From contig JAEWAU010000027.1 in NCBI GenBank assembly GCA_023391535.1, positions 1 through 57,197 on the forward strand: 57,197 nucleotides of DNA, written 5' to 3'. The stretch is from Bacillota bacterium. Its GTDB lineage: Bacteria > Bacillota > Clostridia > Oscillospirales > Ethanoligenentaceae. This document shows, in pieces, positions 41,723-48,694 of the stretch. The notes under the pieces are model-generated. The model was given only the letters and a program-made list of their open reading frames with translations. It ran no database searches and was not told the DNA's origin. Position 1 is the first letter of the stretch. Every line of letters starts with the position of its first letter. The position numbers and the translations under genes are program-made.

Positions 41723-41849
41723 TTCACACAACATAATTTCAATCCGCAGATCGCTCTGACATTTTTATTGTATAACATTCCACTTGTAAAAAAATGTCGA
41801 AACACGGGGAATTACAAATCGTATGTTAGTTAACTCTATGTTGTGTGAA
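41723..41849. repeat. 127-bp AT-rich element with perfect 13-bp terminal inverted repeats
   Basis: TTCACACAACATA (41723-41735) and its exact complement TATGTTGTGTGAA (41837-41849). A nested pair, GACATTTTT and AAAAATGTC, lies inside. No protein-like frame. The whole stretch 41600-41920 is far more AT-rich than its surroundings. Resembles a MITE or the remains of a larger insertion, but I see no target-site duplication. Confidence 0.5.
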
Positions 41850-41943
41850 AGGAATACTTTTATGCGAGCGAAACATTCTTAATGACAATCCCTCGGCATA
41901 TTATTTTGCAGAGGTGATGGCCATTGATTTATATACGAAGTCC

Positions 41944-41984
41944 GCCGAAAGAAAAAGAACCCAAGTTAAATAACTTGAGTTCTT
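41944..41984 (-). terminator. tRNA-Gly terminator
   Basis: On the minus strand AAGAACTCAAGTT-ATTT-AACTTGGGTTCTT followed by TTTCTTT, beginning directly after the CCA end. Confidence 0.85.
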
Positions 41985-42060
41985 TGGAGCGGATGACGAG
42001 ACTCGGACTCGCTACCTCCACCTTGGCAAGGTGGCGCTCTGCCAGATGAGCTACATCCGC
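41985..42060 (-). tRNA. tRNA-Gly (GCC anticodon)
   Basis: Read on the minus strand: acceptor arm GCGGATG with CATCCGC, D arm AGCTCATCTGGCAGAGC, anticodon arm CCACC-TTGCCAA-GGTGG giving anticodon GCC, and T arm CGAGTCCGAGTCTCG. Discriminator T and an encoded CCA give 76 nt. All four stems pair. Its own promoter and terminator show it is a single-gene unit. Confidence 0.97.
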
Positions 42061-42113
42061 GCAAAAAACGTCAAACGCCGGCAAAATGCAAAGCGCCTGA
42101 CGGGACGAAATTC

Positions 42114-42142
42114 ATTATACGAAAATCCTCCGTGCCTGTCAA
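42114..42142 (-). promoter_or_regulatory. Consensus promoter of tRNA-Gly
   Basis: On the minus strand TTGACA (42142-42137), 17-base spacer, TATAAT (42119-42114): both hexamers perfect, 54 bases before the mature tRNA 5' end. Confidence 0.92.
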
Positions 42143-42196
42143 GGGCTTTGAGGCATTTTTTTGCCGGTGTTTTCGCCCTCGCGGTGCTTTCACCGC

Positions 42197-42225
42197 TTGA
42201 CAACGCCGCCGCAATCCGATATGAT
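42197..42225 (+). promoter_or_regulatory. Promoter of znuA-like gene with GCAAATG repeats
   Basis: TTGACA (42197-42202), 17-base spacer, TATGAT (42220-42225). Just downstream, GCAAATG occurs twice (42232 and 42249, 17 bases apart) around an imperfect inverted repeat (TGCAAA...TTCGCA), placed where a metal-responsive repressor such as Zur could bind. Confidence 0.75.
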
Positions 42226-42266
42226 ATATGTGCAAATGCAAACCATTCGCAAATGGAGCTGAAAAA

Positions 42267-43169
42267 ATGAGCAGACAGAAAAACATCCGCAGGATTGCGG
42301 CGGTGCTGCTGTGCCTGTGCGCGGCGGCGCCGCTTGCGGGCTGCGCCGGCAAACCGGGCGCGGCGGCGGGCGTTTCGGCGGGGAAGAAAGTGGCCGTATC
42401 GGTTTCGTTCAACGCCATAGCGGAGCTGGCAAAAGCCGTGGGGGGCGACAAAGTAACCGTTTCCACCATCATCCCGGACGGAACGGAGCCGCACGATTTC
42501 GAACCCAAGGCCAAGGACCTGACGGCCATGGGGGGCGCGGCCGTGTTCGTCTATAACGGGCTCGAAATGGAAGGCTGGGCGCAGCAGGCCGTGCAGGCCG
42601 TGGAGAATCCGAAGCTCGTGGTGGTGGAAGCCTCCAAGGGTGCGGCCGCCGTCAGGGATCCCGGCGTGGACCCGCACCTGTGGCTGAGCGTCAAGGGCGC
42701 GGAGCTGGAGGCCAAAAACATCCGTGACGGGCTGATTCAGGCCGACCCGGCGGACAAAGCGGCGTTCGAAGGCAATTATGCGCAGTTTAACGGGCAGCTC
42801 GAAAAGCTCTACGCGCAGTATCAGCCCGTGTTCGCCGCGGCGAAGAGCAAGGATTTCGTGGCAGGGCACGCGGCGTTCGCCTACTTCTGCCGGGATTTCG
42901 GCCTGAAGCAGCAGAGCGTGGAGGACGTGTACGCCGAAGGCGAGCCGAGCCCCAAAAAGCTGGCGCAGCTGGTGGCCTACTGCCGCGAGAACCATGTGAA
43001 GACCATTTTTGCCGAACAGCTTGCAAGCCCTGCCGTTTCCAAAACTCTGGCGGACGAGGTGGGCGCGAGGGTGGAAACCATCTACACCATGGAGAGCAGC
43101 GAGGACGGAAAAAGCTTCCTTGCGCGCATGGAAGCGAACCTTTCGGAGATCGCGGCGGCCCTGAAATAG
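42267..43169 (+). CDS. Metal ABC-transporter substrate-binding lipoprotein (ZnuA-like)
   Basis: A 300-aa cluster 9 (zinc/manganese) solute-binding protein. Lipoprotein signal with lipobox LAGC after IRRIAAVLLCLCAAAP. Metal-binding His residues are in GTEPHDFEPKAKDL, DPGVDPHLWLSVK and VAGHAAFAYFCRDFG; the acidic ligand is expected in KTIFAEQLASPAVSKTLADE. It lacks the long His-rich loop of many ZnuA proteins. GGAGC lies 8 bases before ATG 42267. No permease or ATPase gene follows, so the transporter partners are elsewhere: an orphan binding protein. Confidence 0.92.
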   Translation: MSRQKNIRRIAAVLLCLCAAAPLAGCAGKPGAAAGVSAGKKVAVSVSFNAIAELAKAVGGDKVTVSTIIPDGTEPHDFEPKAKDLTAMGGAAVFVYNGLEMEGWAQQAVQAVENPKLVVVEASKGAAAVRDPGVDPHLWLSVKGAELEAKNIRDGLIQADPADKAAFEGNYAQFNGQLEKLYAQYQPVFAAAKSKDFVAGHAAFAYFCRDFGLKQQSVEDVYAEGEPSPKKLAQLVAYCRENHVKTIFAEQLASPAVSKTLADEVGARVETIYTMESSEDGKSFLARMEANLSEIAAALK

Positions 43170-43177
43170 CGCGCGGC

Positions 43178-43207
43178 TTGACACCGCCGGGCCTCCCGGA
43201 ATAGAAT
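43178..43207 (+). promoter_or_regulatory. Promoter of DUF6483 gene
   Basis: TTGACA (43178-43183), 18-base spacer, TAGAAT (43202-43207), 33 bases before the GTG start. Confidence 0.6.
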
Positions 43208-43239
43208 AGGGCCATACGGCGCGCAAGGGGGAAAACGGC

Positions 43240-43680
43240 GTGATCAAGAACGACTATATCCTGCGGCTCATCGAGCAGATGGGGGATTTTCTGCGCCAGC
43301 TTCTGGCGTGGGAAACGAGCGGGGATTTCGGGAAGTGCCATGAGGAGATCGACGCGAAGCTCCAGCAGCTGGGCGTGAGCCGCACGCTGCTGCGCGCGCT
43401 GCCTCCCGAGGAGCTGACGGGCCTGCTCGGGCGGCGCGACGAGAGCCACGCCCGGCGCTGCATGCTGCTCGCGCGCCTCGCGCAGGCGGACGCGCAGGTT
43501 TACGAAGCCGAAAGCCGCCCCAAAACGGCCCTCGGAATGTACCAGACGGCGCTCGGCGTGCTCAAGGCGGTGCAGGACGAGGCCGAGCCCGAGGAGCAGG
43601 CCGACCTGCGCGGGCAGATGCGGGAGGTGGAAGCCGCCATCTCGCAGAACATCGGCGGCGGCGACCCCGGCGGGCTTTAG
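43240..43680 (+). CDS. DUF6483-type protein
   Basis: A 146-aa, largely helical, acidic protein. The start IKNDYILRLIEQMGDFLRQL and EEIDAKLQQLGVSRTLLRAL resemble the DUF6483 pattern I recall from Clostridia; function unknown. The middle (LARLAQADAQVYEAESRPKT) resembles a TPR hairpin. Starts at GTG 43240, 8 bases after AAGGGGG. The C-terminus NIGGGDPGGL runs up to palindromic repeat R6. Confidence 0.75.
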   Translation: MIKNDYILRLIEQMGDFLRQLLAWETSGDFGKCHEEIDAKLQQLGVSRTLLRALPPEELTGLLGRRDESHARRCMLLARLAQADAQVYEAESRPKTALGMYQTALGVLKAVQDEAEPEEQADLRGQMREVEAAISQNIGGGDPGGL

Positions 43681-43950
43681 GCGGGCGGCTGGCGCCGCGG
43701 CAATCCGCGGGAAAGCCCGGCGGAGCCGGCGCTTGTTCTTGCGCAAAGAATCTTAAAAGAGGCCGGGTGAAATTTTTCACCCGGCCCCTTTTCATTGCCT
43801 GCGCCGCAGCCGCCGTGCGCGGGGAGAAGGGTACAATTATTCGCTCGGCCCTATTCGAATTGCCGCGGCGCAACCGCCGTGCGCGGGGAGAAGGGTACAA
43901 TCATTCGCCCGGCACCACTCGAACTGCCGCGGCGCAGCCGCGCCGCTATT
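43681..43950. repeat. Mosaic palindromic repeat R6 (between convergent genes)
   Basis: Left arm GGCTGGCGCCGCGGCAATCC; a perfect hairpin GGCCGGGTGAA-ATT-TTCACCCGGCC followed by CCTTTT (43772-43798) that should terminate transcription; then two consecutive right arms CTATTCGAATTGCCGCGGCG and CCACTCGAACTGCCGCGGCG, each preceded by CCGTGCGCGGGGAGAAGGGT. Confidence 0.85.
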
Positions 43951-44482
43951 TGGTGGTGAGGTATTCGCGGTAGCTGACGCCGTACTGGATGCCCGAAACC
44001 ACGGTGAAGCCTGCCGCGACCCAGACGAGGATGGAGCCGTAGAGCGCGGGAAAATGCAGGGCGGAGAAGAGCATGACGCAGATGATGGCGGCCATCTGGC
44101 TGTTGGTTTTAACCTTGCCCCACATGTTGGCCGCGATGATCTTGCCGGAGCCCGCCGCGATCTGCCGGATGGAGCTCACGAGGAATTCGCGCGCGACGAT
44201 GAGGACCACGGCCCAGACGTTCGCCAGATTCAGCGCCACGAAGCACACGAGCGCCGCGGTGACGAGCAGCTTGTCGGCGAGCGGGTCCATGAGCTTGCCG
44301 AAATTGGTGATCTGATTGCGCGCGCGGGCGAGCTTGCCGTCGATGAGGTCGGTGACGGAGGCGCCGATAAACACGAGAAGCGCCAGCGGCATATGGAAAG
44401 GAATCTGCGGCGTGAGCAGCAGAGCCATAAAAACCGGCACCAGAACGATGCGCAGCAGCGTGAGCTTGTTCGGAGTGTTCAT
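43946..44482 (-). CDS. pgsA: CDP-diacylglycerol-glycerol-3-phosphate 3-phosphatidyltransferase
   Basis: A 178-aa membrane enzyme making phosphatidylglycerol phosphate. NTPNKLTLLRIVLVPVFMAL is the family start, and the CDP-alcohol motif appears as TDLIDGKLARARN...GKLMDPLADKL, with all four Asp positions. Four or more membrane helices. Located just downstream of rimO (31-base gap, same strand), a common arrangement in Firmicutes. Stop lies at the edge of palindromic repeat R6. Confidence 0.95.
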   Translation of the reverse strand: MNTPNKLTLLRIVLVPVFMALLLTPQIPFHMPLALLVFIGASVTDLIDGKLARARNQITNFGKLMDPLADKLLVTAALVCFVALNLANVWAVVLIVAREFLVSSIRQIAAGSGKIIAANMWGKVKTNSQMAAIICVMLFSALHFPALYGSILVWVAAGFTVVSGIQYGVSYREYLTTK

Positions 44483-44513
44483 TCGTATGCCTCCTCTGCG
44501 GGCGGCGGCCTGC

Positions 44514-45839
44514 CTATACGCGCTCGCCCGTCAGGTCGTAGTCGCACACATCCGTGATTTTCACCTGCACGAAACCGCCCGCTTTGGGGCGTTTTTCGGC
44601 GGTGAAGAAAACCTTGCCGTCGATATCGGGGGCGTCGGCGGCGCTGCGCCCGAAAAAGCACTCGGCGTAGCGGTCGTAGCCCTCGCACAGCACTTCCACT
44701 AGCTTGCCCAGCTTGCGTTCGTTTTCTTCCTGCGCAATGCGGTCCTGCGCTTCCATCACGAGTTCCTGCCGGCGCTTCTTCACCTCTTCGTCGATCTGCC
44801 CGGGCAGTTCGGCGGCGGGAGTGCCGTCCTCCTGCGAATAAGCGAAGGCGCCGAGGCGCTCGAAGCGCGTTTCGCGCACGAAGCCGAGCAGTTCCCCGAA
44901 CTCCTCCTCCGTTTCGCCCGGGAAGCCCACGATGAGCGTGGTGCGCAGGGTCAGCCCCGGAATGCGCGCGCGCAGCTTTGCGATGAGCGGCACAAGCTCC
45001 GCGCGCGAAAAGCGGCGGTTCATGGCGCGCACCACGCGCGCATTGCAGTGCTGGATGGGCAGGTCGATGTATTTCACAAGTTTTTCTTCCGAAGCGAAAA
45101 CGTCGATGAGCTCGTCGGTGACACGGTCCGGGTAACAGTAGAGCACCCGAATCCACCGCAGGCCCCCGATGCGGCACAGGGCGCGCAGCAGCTCCGGAAG
45201 CTGCAGGCGGCCCGTGAGATCCTGCCCGTAGCGCGTGGTGTCCTGCGCCACAACCACAAGTTCTTTTACCCCGCGCGCGGCAAGCTCTTCGGCTTCGCTT
45301 AGAATTTCCTCCATGGGGCGGCTGCGGTAGCGCCCGCGCAGCGAAGGGATGACGCAGTAGGAGCAGCGGTTGTCGCACCCCTCCGCGATTTTGAGGTAGG
45401 CCGTGAACGGCTGCGTGGTGAGCACGCGCGGCCCGGTCAGGGCAAGATCCTCCGGCGCGCCGCACAGCGAGAGCGTTTTGCCGCCCGCCGCCGCGCGCAC
45501 GGCCCGCGCGATCTCGCCGGCCCGCCCCACCGAGAGCACGCAGTTGACCTCCGGGAATTCCTCGCTCATTTCTTTATAATACCGCTCCGCGAGGCAGCCC
45601 GAAACCACGAGCCCTTTGATTTTGCCCTCTTTTTTGAGTTGGGCCATTTCCAGTATATTTTCGATGGATTCTTTTTTTGCATCCTCGATGAACCCGCAGG
45701 TGTTCACGACGACGACGTCCGCCTCGTCCGCGTGCGGGGTCAGCTCGCAGCCTTCCCCGCGCAGCTGCGCGAGCATCCGCTCTGCGTCCACCTGATTTTT
45801 GGGGCACCCGAGGGAAATCATTCCAACCTTGATCGGCAT
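44514..45839 (-). CDS. rimO: Ribosomal protein S12 methylthiotransferase RimO
   Basis: A 441-aa radical-SAM enzyme that methylthiolates Asp of ribosomal protein S12. The UPF0004 domain starts KVGMISLGCPKNQVDAERML with NTCGFIEDAKKE and VSGCLAERY supplying three Cys for the second cluster. The radical SAM motif is CDNRCSYCVIP, followed by SLRGRYRSRP. A C-terminal TRAM domain begins near KLVEVLCEGYD. ATG 45839 is clear from homology; the upstream extension of the frame is palindromic-repeat DNA. Forms an operon with pgsA. Confidence 0.97.
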   Translation of the reverse strand: MPIKVGMISLGCPKNQVDAERMLAQLRGEGCELTPHADEADVVVVNTCGFIEDAKKESIENILEMAQLKKEGKIKGLVVSGCLAERYYKEMSEEFPEVNCVLSVGRAGEIARAVRAAAGGKTLSLCGAPEDLALTGPRVLTTQPFTAYLKIAEGCDNRCSYCVIPSLRGRYRSRPMEEILSEAEELAARGVKELVVVAQDTTRYGQDLTGRLQLPELLRALCRIGGLRWIRVLYCYPDRVTDELIDVFASEEKLVKYIDLPIQHCNARVVRAMNRRFSRAELVPLIAKLRARIPGLTLRTTLIVGFPGETEEEFGELLGFVRETRFERLGAFAYSQEDGTPAAELPGQIDEEVKKRRQELVMEAQDRIAQEENERKLGKLVEVLCEGYDRYAECFFGRSAADAPDIDGKVFFTAEKRPKAGGFVQVKITDVCDYDLTGERV

Positions 45840-45882
45840 GGGTTCACTCCGTTCTTTCACTGTTTGACCTATTATACCACAT

Positions 45883-46118
45883 TGCGGGCGGCTGCGCCGC
45901 TGCAAATCGAATGGGGCCGGGAAACAGATTTTACCCGGTTTCCCGCGCACGGCGGCTGTGCCGCGGCAATTCGCGGGGCGGGAGGTGCCCGCGCCCGATT
46001 CGCGGGAAAACCCGGAGAAACCGTATCCCTTTTTTCCGCGCAAAAAATCCGTGCGCGGGGAGATGAAGTGTGTTTTCGCGCCGCCCCATTCGAATTGCCG
46101 CGGCGCGAGCCGCCGTTG
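45883..46118. repeat. Mosaic palindromic repeat R7 (between rimO and recA)
   Basis: The most complete copy: GGCTGCGCCGCTGCAAATCG, GAATGGGGCCGGGAAAC, TACCCGGTTTCCCGCGCACG, GGCTGTGCCGCGGCAATTCG, CCCGATTCGCGGGAAAACCC, CCGTGCGCGGGGAGATG, CCCCATTCGAATTGCCGCGG. The left and right ends are inverted copies of each other. It ends at the -35 of recA. Confidence 0.85.
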
Positions 46119-46144
46119 CTTTTTAAGGGGTGGTACGGTATAAT
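46116..46144 (+). promoter_or_regulatory. Promoter of recA
   Basis: TTGCTT (46116-46121), 17-base spacer, TATAAT (46139-46144), 128 bases before the start codon. I find no LexA box of the Gram-positive type (GAAC-N4-GTTC) around it. Confidence 0.75.
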
Positions 46145-46272
46145 GGGATTGTTTGTTACAAAGCGACGCACTCCGGTTTTACGGGGCGATAAAAGGACGG
46201 CGCGGGGCGGCGCCGGGGGCAGCAGGAATCAAAACAGGCGGCGCGTTTGGCGCCGCTCGGAGGGAAAACCGC

Positions 46273-47415
46273 ATGGACGACAAAAAGAAAACGGCGGACC
46301 GGGCGGCCGAACGGTCGGCCGAGAAGGAGCGGGCGCTGGCCACGGCCATCGCCAGCATCGAGAAACAGTTCGGCAAGGGCGCGGTGATGAAGCTCGGGCA
46401 GAACGCCTCGATGAACGTGGAGGCGATTTCCACCGGCTCGCTGTCGCTCGATATCGCGCTCGGAATCGGCGGCGTGCCGAAGGGGCGCATCGTGGAAATC
46501 TACGGGCCGGAATCCTCGGGCAAAACGACGCTGGCGCTGCATATCATCGCGGAGGCGCAGAAGAAGGGCGGTGACGCGGCGTTCATCGACGCCGAGCACG
46601 CGCTCGACCCCGGCTATGCGCGGAACCTCGGCGTGGATATCGATTCGCTGCTCGTTTCGCAGCCGGATACCGGCGAGCAGGCGCTGGAGATCTGCGAAAA
46701 GCTCGTGAGCAGCCACGCCATCGACGTGGTGGTGGTGGACTCCGTGGCCGCGCTGGTTCCCCGCGCCGAAATCGAGGGCGATATGGGCGATTCCCACGTG
46801 GGGCTGCAGGCGAGGCTCATGTCGCAGGCGCTGCGCAAGCTCGCGGGCGTCATCTCCTCCTCCAAGTGCATCGTTGTGTTCATCAACCAGCTGCGCGAGA
46901 AGGTGGGAATTGTCTACGGCAGCCCGGAGGTGACCACGGGCGGCCGCGCGCTCAAGTTCTACGCCTCCGTGCGCATCGACGTGCGCCGCCAGGAGCAGAT
47001 CAAGAACGGCGCCGAGGTCGTGGGCTCCCACACCCGCGCGCGCGTGGTGAAAAACAAGGTGGCGCCGCCCTTCAAGCAGGGCGAGTTCGATATCCTCTAC
47101 GGCACCGGAATCTGCCGCGAGGGCGAGATATTGGATCTGGGAGCGCAGCTCGGCATCGTGCAGAAGAGCGGTTCTTGGTTCTCCTACGGCGAAACCCGCC
47201 TCGGGCAGGGGCGCGAGAACGTGGTGGCCCTGCTGCGCGAGAATCACGAACTGAGCGCCGAAATCGAGAAGAAGATCATGGAGAACGCCGCAAAGCTTTC
47301 CGAGAGCGGGAAAAAGAGCAAGCTGCCTCCCGCTCCGGCCCCGGCTCCGCGCGCGGACGCCGCCTCCCGGGAAACGGGCGACGCCGATATCGACATCGAG
47401 GCCGACGATTTATAA
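46273..47415 (+). CDS. recA: Recombinase RecA
   Basis: A 380-aa strand-exchange protein. KQFGKGAVMKLG, then Walker A GPESSGKTTLALH near residue 78, AFIDAEHALDPGYARNLGVD, Walker B VDVVVVDSVAALVPRAE-type block (IDVVVVDSVAALVPRAEIEG), and the RecA signature ALRKLAGVISSSKCIVVFIN. NQLREKVGIVYGSPEVTTGG is loop L1/L2. An Ala/Pro-rich C-terminus ends in an acidic tail (DADIDIEADDL). CGGAGGG precedes ATG 46273. recX follows with no gap. Confidence 0.98.
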   Translation: MDDKKKTADRAAERSAEKERALATAIASIEKQFGKGAVMKLGQNASMNVEAISTGSLSLDIALGIGGVPKGRIVEIYGPESSGKTTLALHIIAEAQKKGGDAAFIDAEHALDPGYARNLGVDIDSLLVSQPDTGEQALEICEKLVSSHAIDVVVVDSVAALVPRAEIEGDMGDSHVGLQARLMSQALRKLAGVISSSKCIVVFINQLREKVGIVYGSPEVTTGGRALKFYASVRIDVRRQEQIKNGAEVVGSHTRARVVKNKVAPPFKQGEFDILYGTGICREGEILDLGAQLGIVQKSGSWFSYGETRLGQGRENVVALLRENHELSAEIEKKIMENAAKLSESGKKSKLPPAPAPAPRADAASRETGDADIDIEADDL

Positions 47416-48063
47416 ATGACCATCACGGACGTAAAGCGCACCAAACGCGGGCGTCTCGCCGTTTACGCACAGGGCGAATTCCGCTTTTCGGCGGATGAGC
47501 AGACCGCCTCGGAGTTCGGCCTTCGCCCCGGCGCGGAGCTTTCCGAAGAGGAACTGGCGCGCGCGCAGGCCGCGGCGGAGAAGCGCTCCGCCGTGGAGAA
47601 GGCCCTCACGCTGCTCTCCTACCGCGACCATTCCGGCAAGGAGCTGCGCGATAAGCTCAAGGGCAGGGTGGACCCCGAAGCCGCCGAGGAAGCCGCGCGC
47701 CGCATGGAGGAGCTCGGGCTTGTAAACGACGCAGCGTTCGCGCGCGAACTGGCGCAGGAGCTTTTGGAGCGCCGCCTCTGCGGCGCGGCGCGCGCGGTGT
47801 ACGAGCTCACGCGCCGCGGGATTCCGCGCGAACAGGCCGAGGAAACCGTGGCGGAGCTGGATACCGACCCGCAGGGGCGGCTTGCGCGCGCCTTGCGCAA
47901 AAAGTACCCCGCCGGGCTGCCGGATGAAGCCGCGCGCCAGCGCGCGCGCGCCTATTTCGGGCGGCAGGGCTTCGCTTGGGACGATATCCGCGCCGCGCTC
48001 CGCGATTTCGAAGAGGAAAACGGCGAAACGGCGGGGAGCGGAGCCGACGACTTCGGCGTGTGA
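47416..48063 (+). CDS. recX: RecA regulator RecX
   Basis: A 215-aa RecX-family protein of three-helix repeats: ALTLLSYRDHSGKELRDKLK, VNDAAFARELAQELLERRLC, GIPREQAEETVAELD, ending with RAYFGRQGFAWDDIRAALRD. It inhibits or modulates RecA filaments. Its ATG directly follows the recA stop (TAA-ATG), so it depends on recA translation. The N-terminus TITDVKRTKRGRLAVYAQGE is a small beta region seen in Firmicute RecX proteins. Confidence 0.93.
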   Translation: MTITDVKRTKRGRLAVYAQGEFRFSADEQTASEFGLRPGAELSEEELARAQAAAEKRSAVEKALTLLSYRDHSGKELRDKLKGRVDPEAAEEAARRMEELGLVNDAAFARELAQELLERRLCGAARAVYELTRRGIPREQAEETVAELDTDPQGRLARALRKKYPAGLPDEAARQRARAYFGRQGFAWDDIRAALRDFEEENGETAGSGADDFGV

Positions 48064-48094
48064 CGCACGCGGGCCGCAAAAGGGGATAAAGCGC

Positions 48095-48643
48095 ATGGAA
48101 AACGTAAAATTTCTGGAAGGGCAGCATGTTTTCCTGCGGCCTTTCGAGAAGGAAGACGCCGGCTTTTTCTACCGATGGTATAACGACCCCGAAACGCGGG
48201 CAAAAATCGGCGAGGTGCTGCCGACACTCCCGCAGGACGCGGAGGCGCTCGCGGCGCGCAAGGGGAGCGACAGCGTGTGGTTTGCCGTCGTTCGGAAGGA
48301 GGACGGCAGGGTTGTGGGCGAAGCGGGGCTTCTGCGCATGTTCCCGGCGTGGCGCACCACCGACCTGACCATTCTCGTTCCCGATGCGGCCGACCAGGGA
48401 AAAGGCTACGGAACGGAAGCCGTGAACCTGCTGCTGGACTACGCGTTCGGGTATTTAAATTACAACCGCGTCGCCATCGGCGTGGTGGGGTTTAATACGA
48501 AGGCGCTCGCGTTCTATAAAAAGATCGGTTTCAAGCAGGAAGGAATTCAGGAGCAGGGCTATTACTATCATTACCGGTATTCGGATTTTATCATGATGCG
48601 CATACTGCGCGATGAATTTAAGGAACGAAGGCATATCCCCTGA
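48095..48643 (+). CDS. GNAT-family N-acetyltransferase (RimJ/L type)
   Basis: A 182-aa acetyltransferase. It starts GQHVFLRPFEKEDAGFFYRW, with VVGEAGLLRMFPAWRTTDLT, the acetyl-CoA loop DQGKGYGTEAVNLLLDYAFG, and NRVAIGVVGFNTKALAFYKK followed by IGFKQEGIQEQGYYY. Such RimJ/SpeG-like enzymes acetylate protein N-termini, polyamines or aminoglycosides; substrate not deducible. AAAAGGGG lies 9 bases before ATG 48095. It sits 31 bases after recX, so may share the recA transcript. Confidence 0.9.
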   Translation: MENVKFLEGQHVFLRPFEKEDAGFFYRWYNDPETRAKIGEVLPTLPQDAEALAARKGSDSVWFAVVRKEDGRVVGEAGLLRMFPAWRTTDLTILVPDAADQGKGYGTEAVNLLLDYAFGYLNYNRVAIGVVGFNTKALAFYKKIGFKQEGIQEQGYYYHYRYSDFIMMRILRDEFKERRHIP

Positions 48644-48694
48644 ACGTGTGGGGCGGTGTGCAAAAAAGAACGGAACCGAAACGGAGGATGGGAA

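Noticed and set aside
41917..41973. 18-codon frame before the tRNA terminator
   Set aside because: Too short, runs into the terminator hairpin, and has no promoter.
46119..46272. LexA-controlled SOS box at recA
   Set aside because: No GAAC-N4-GTTC type site around the promoter or leader.
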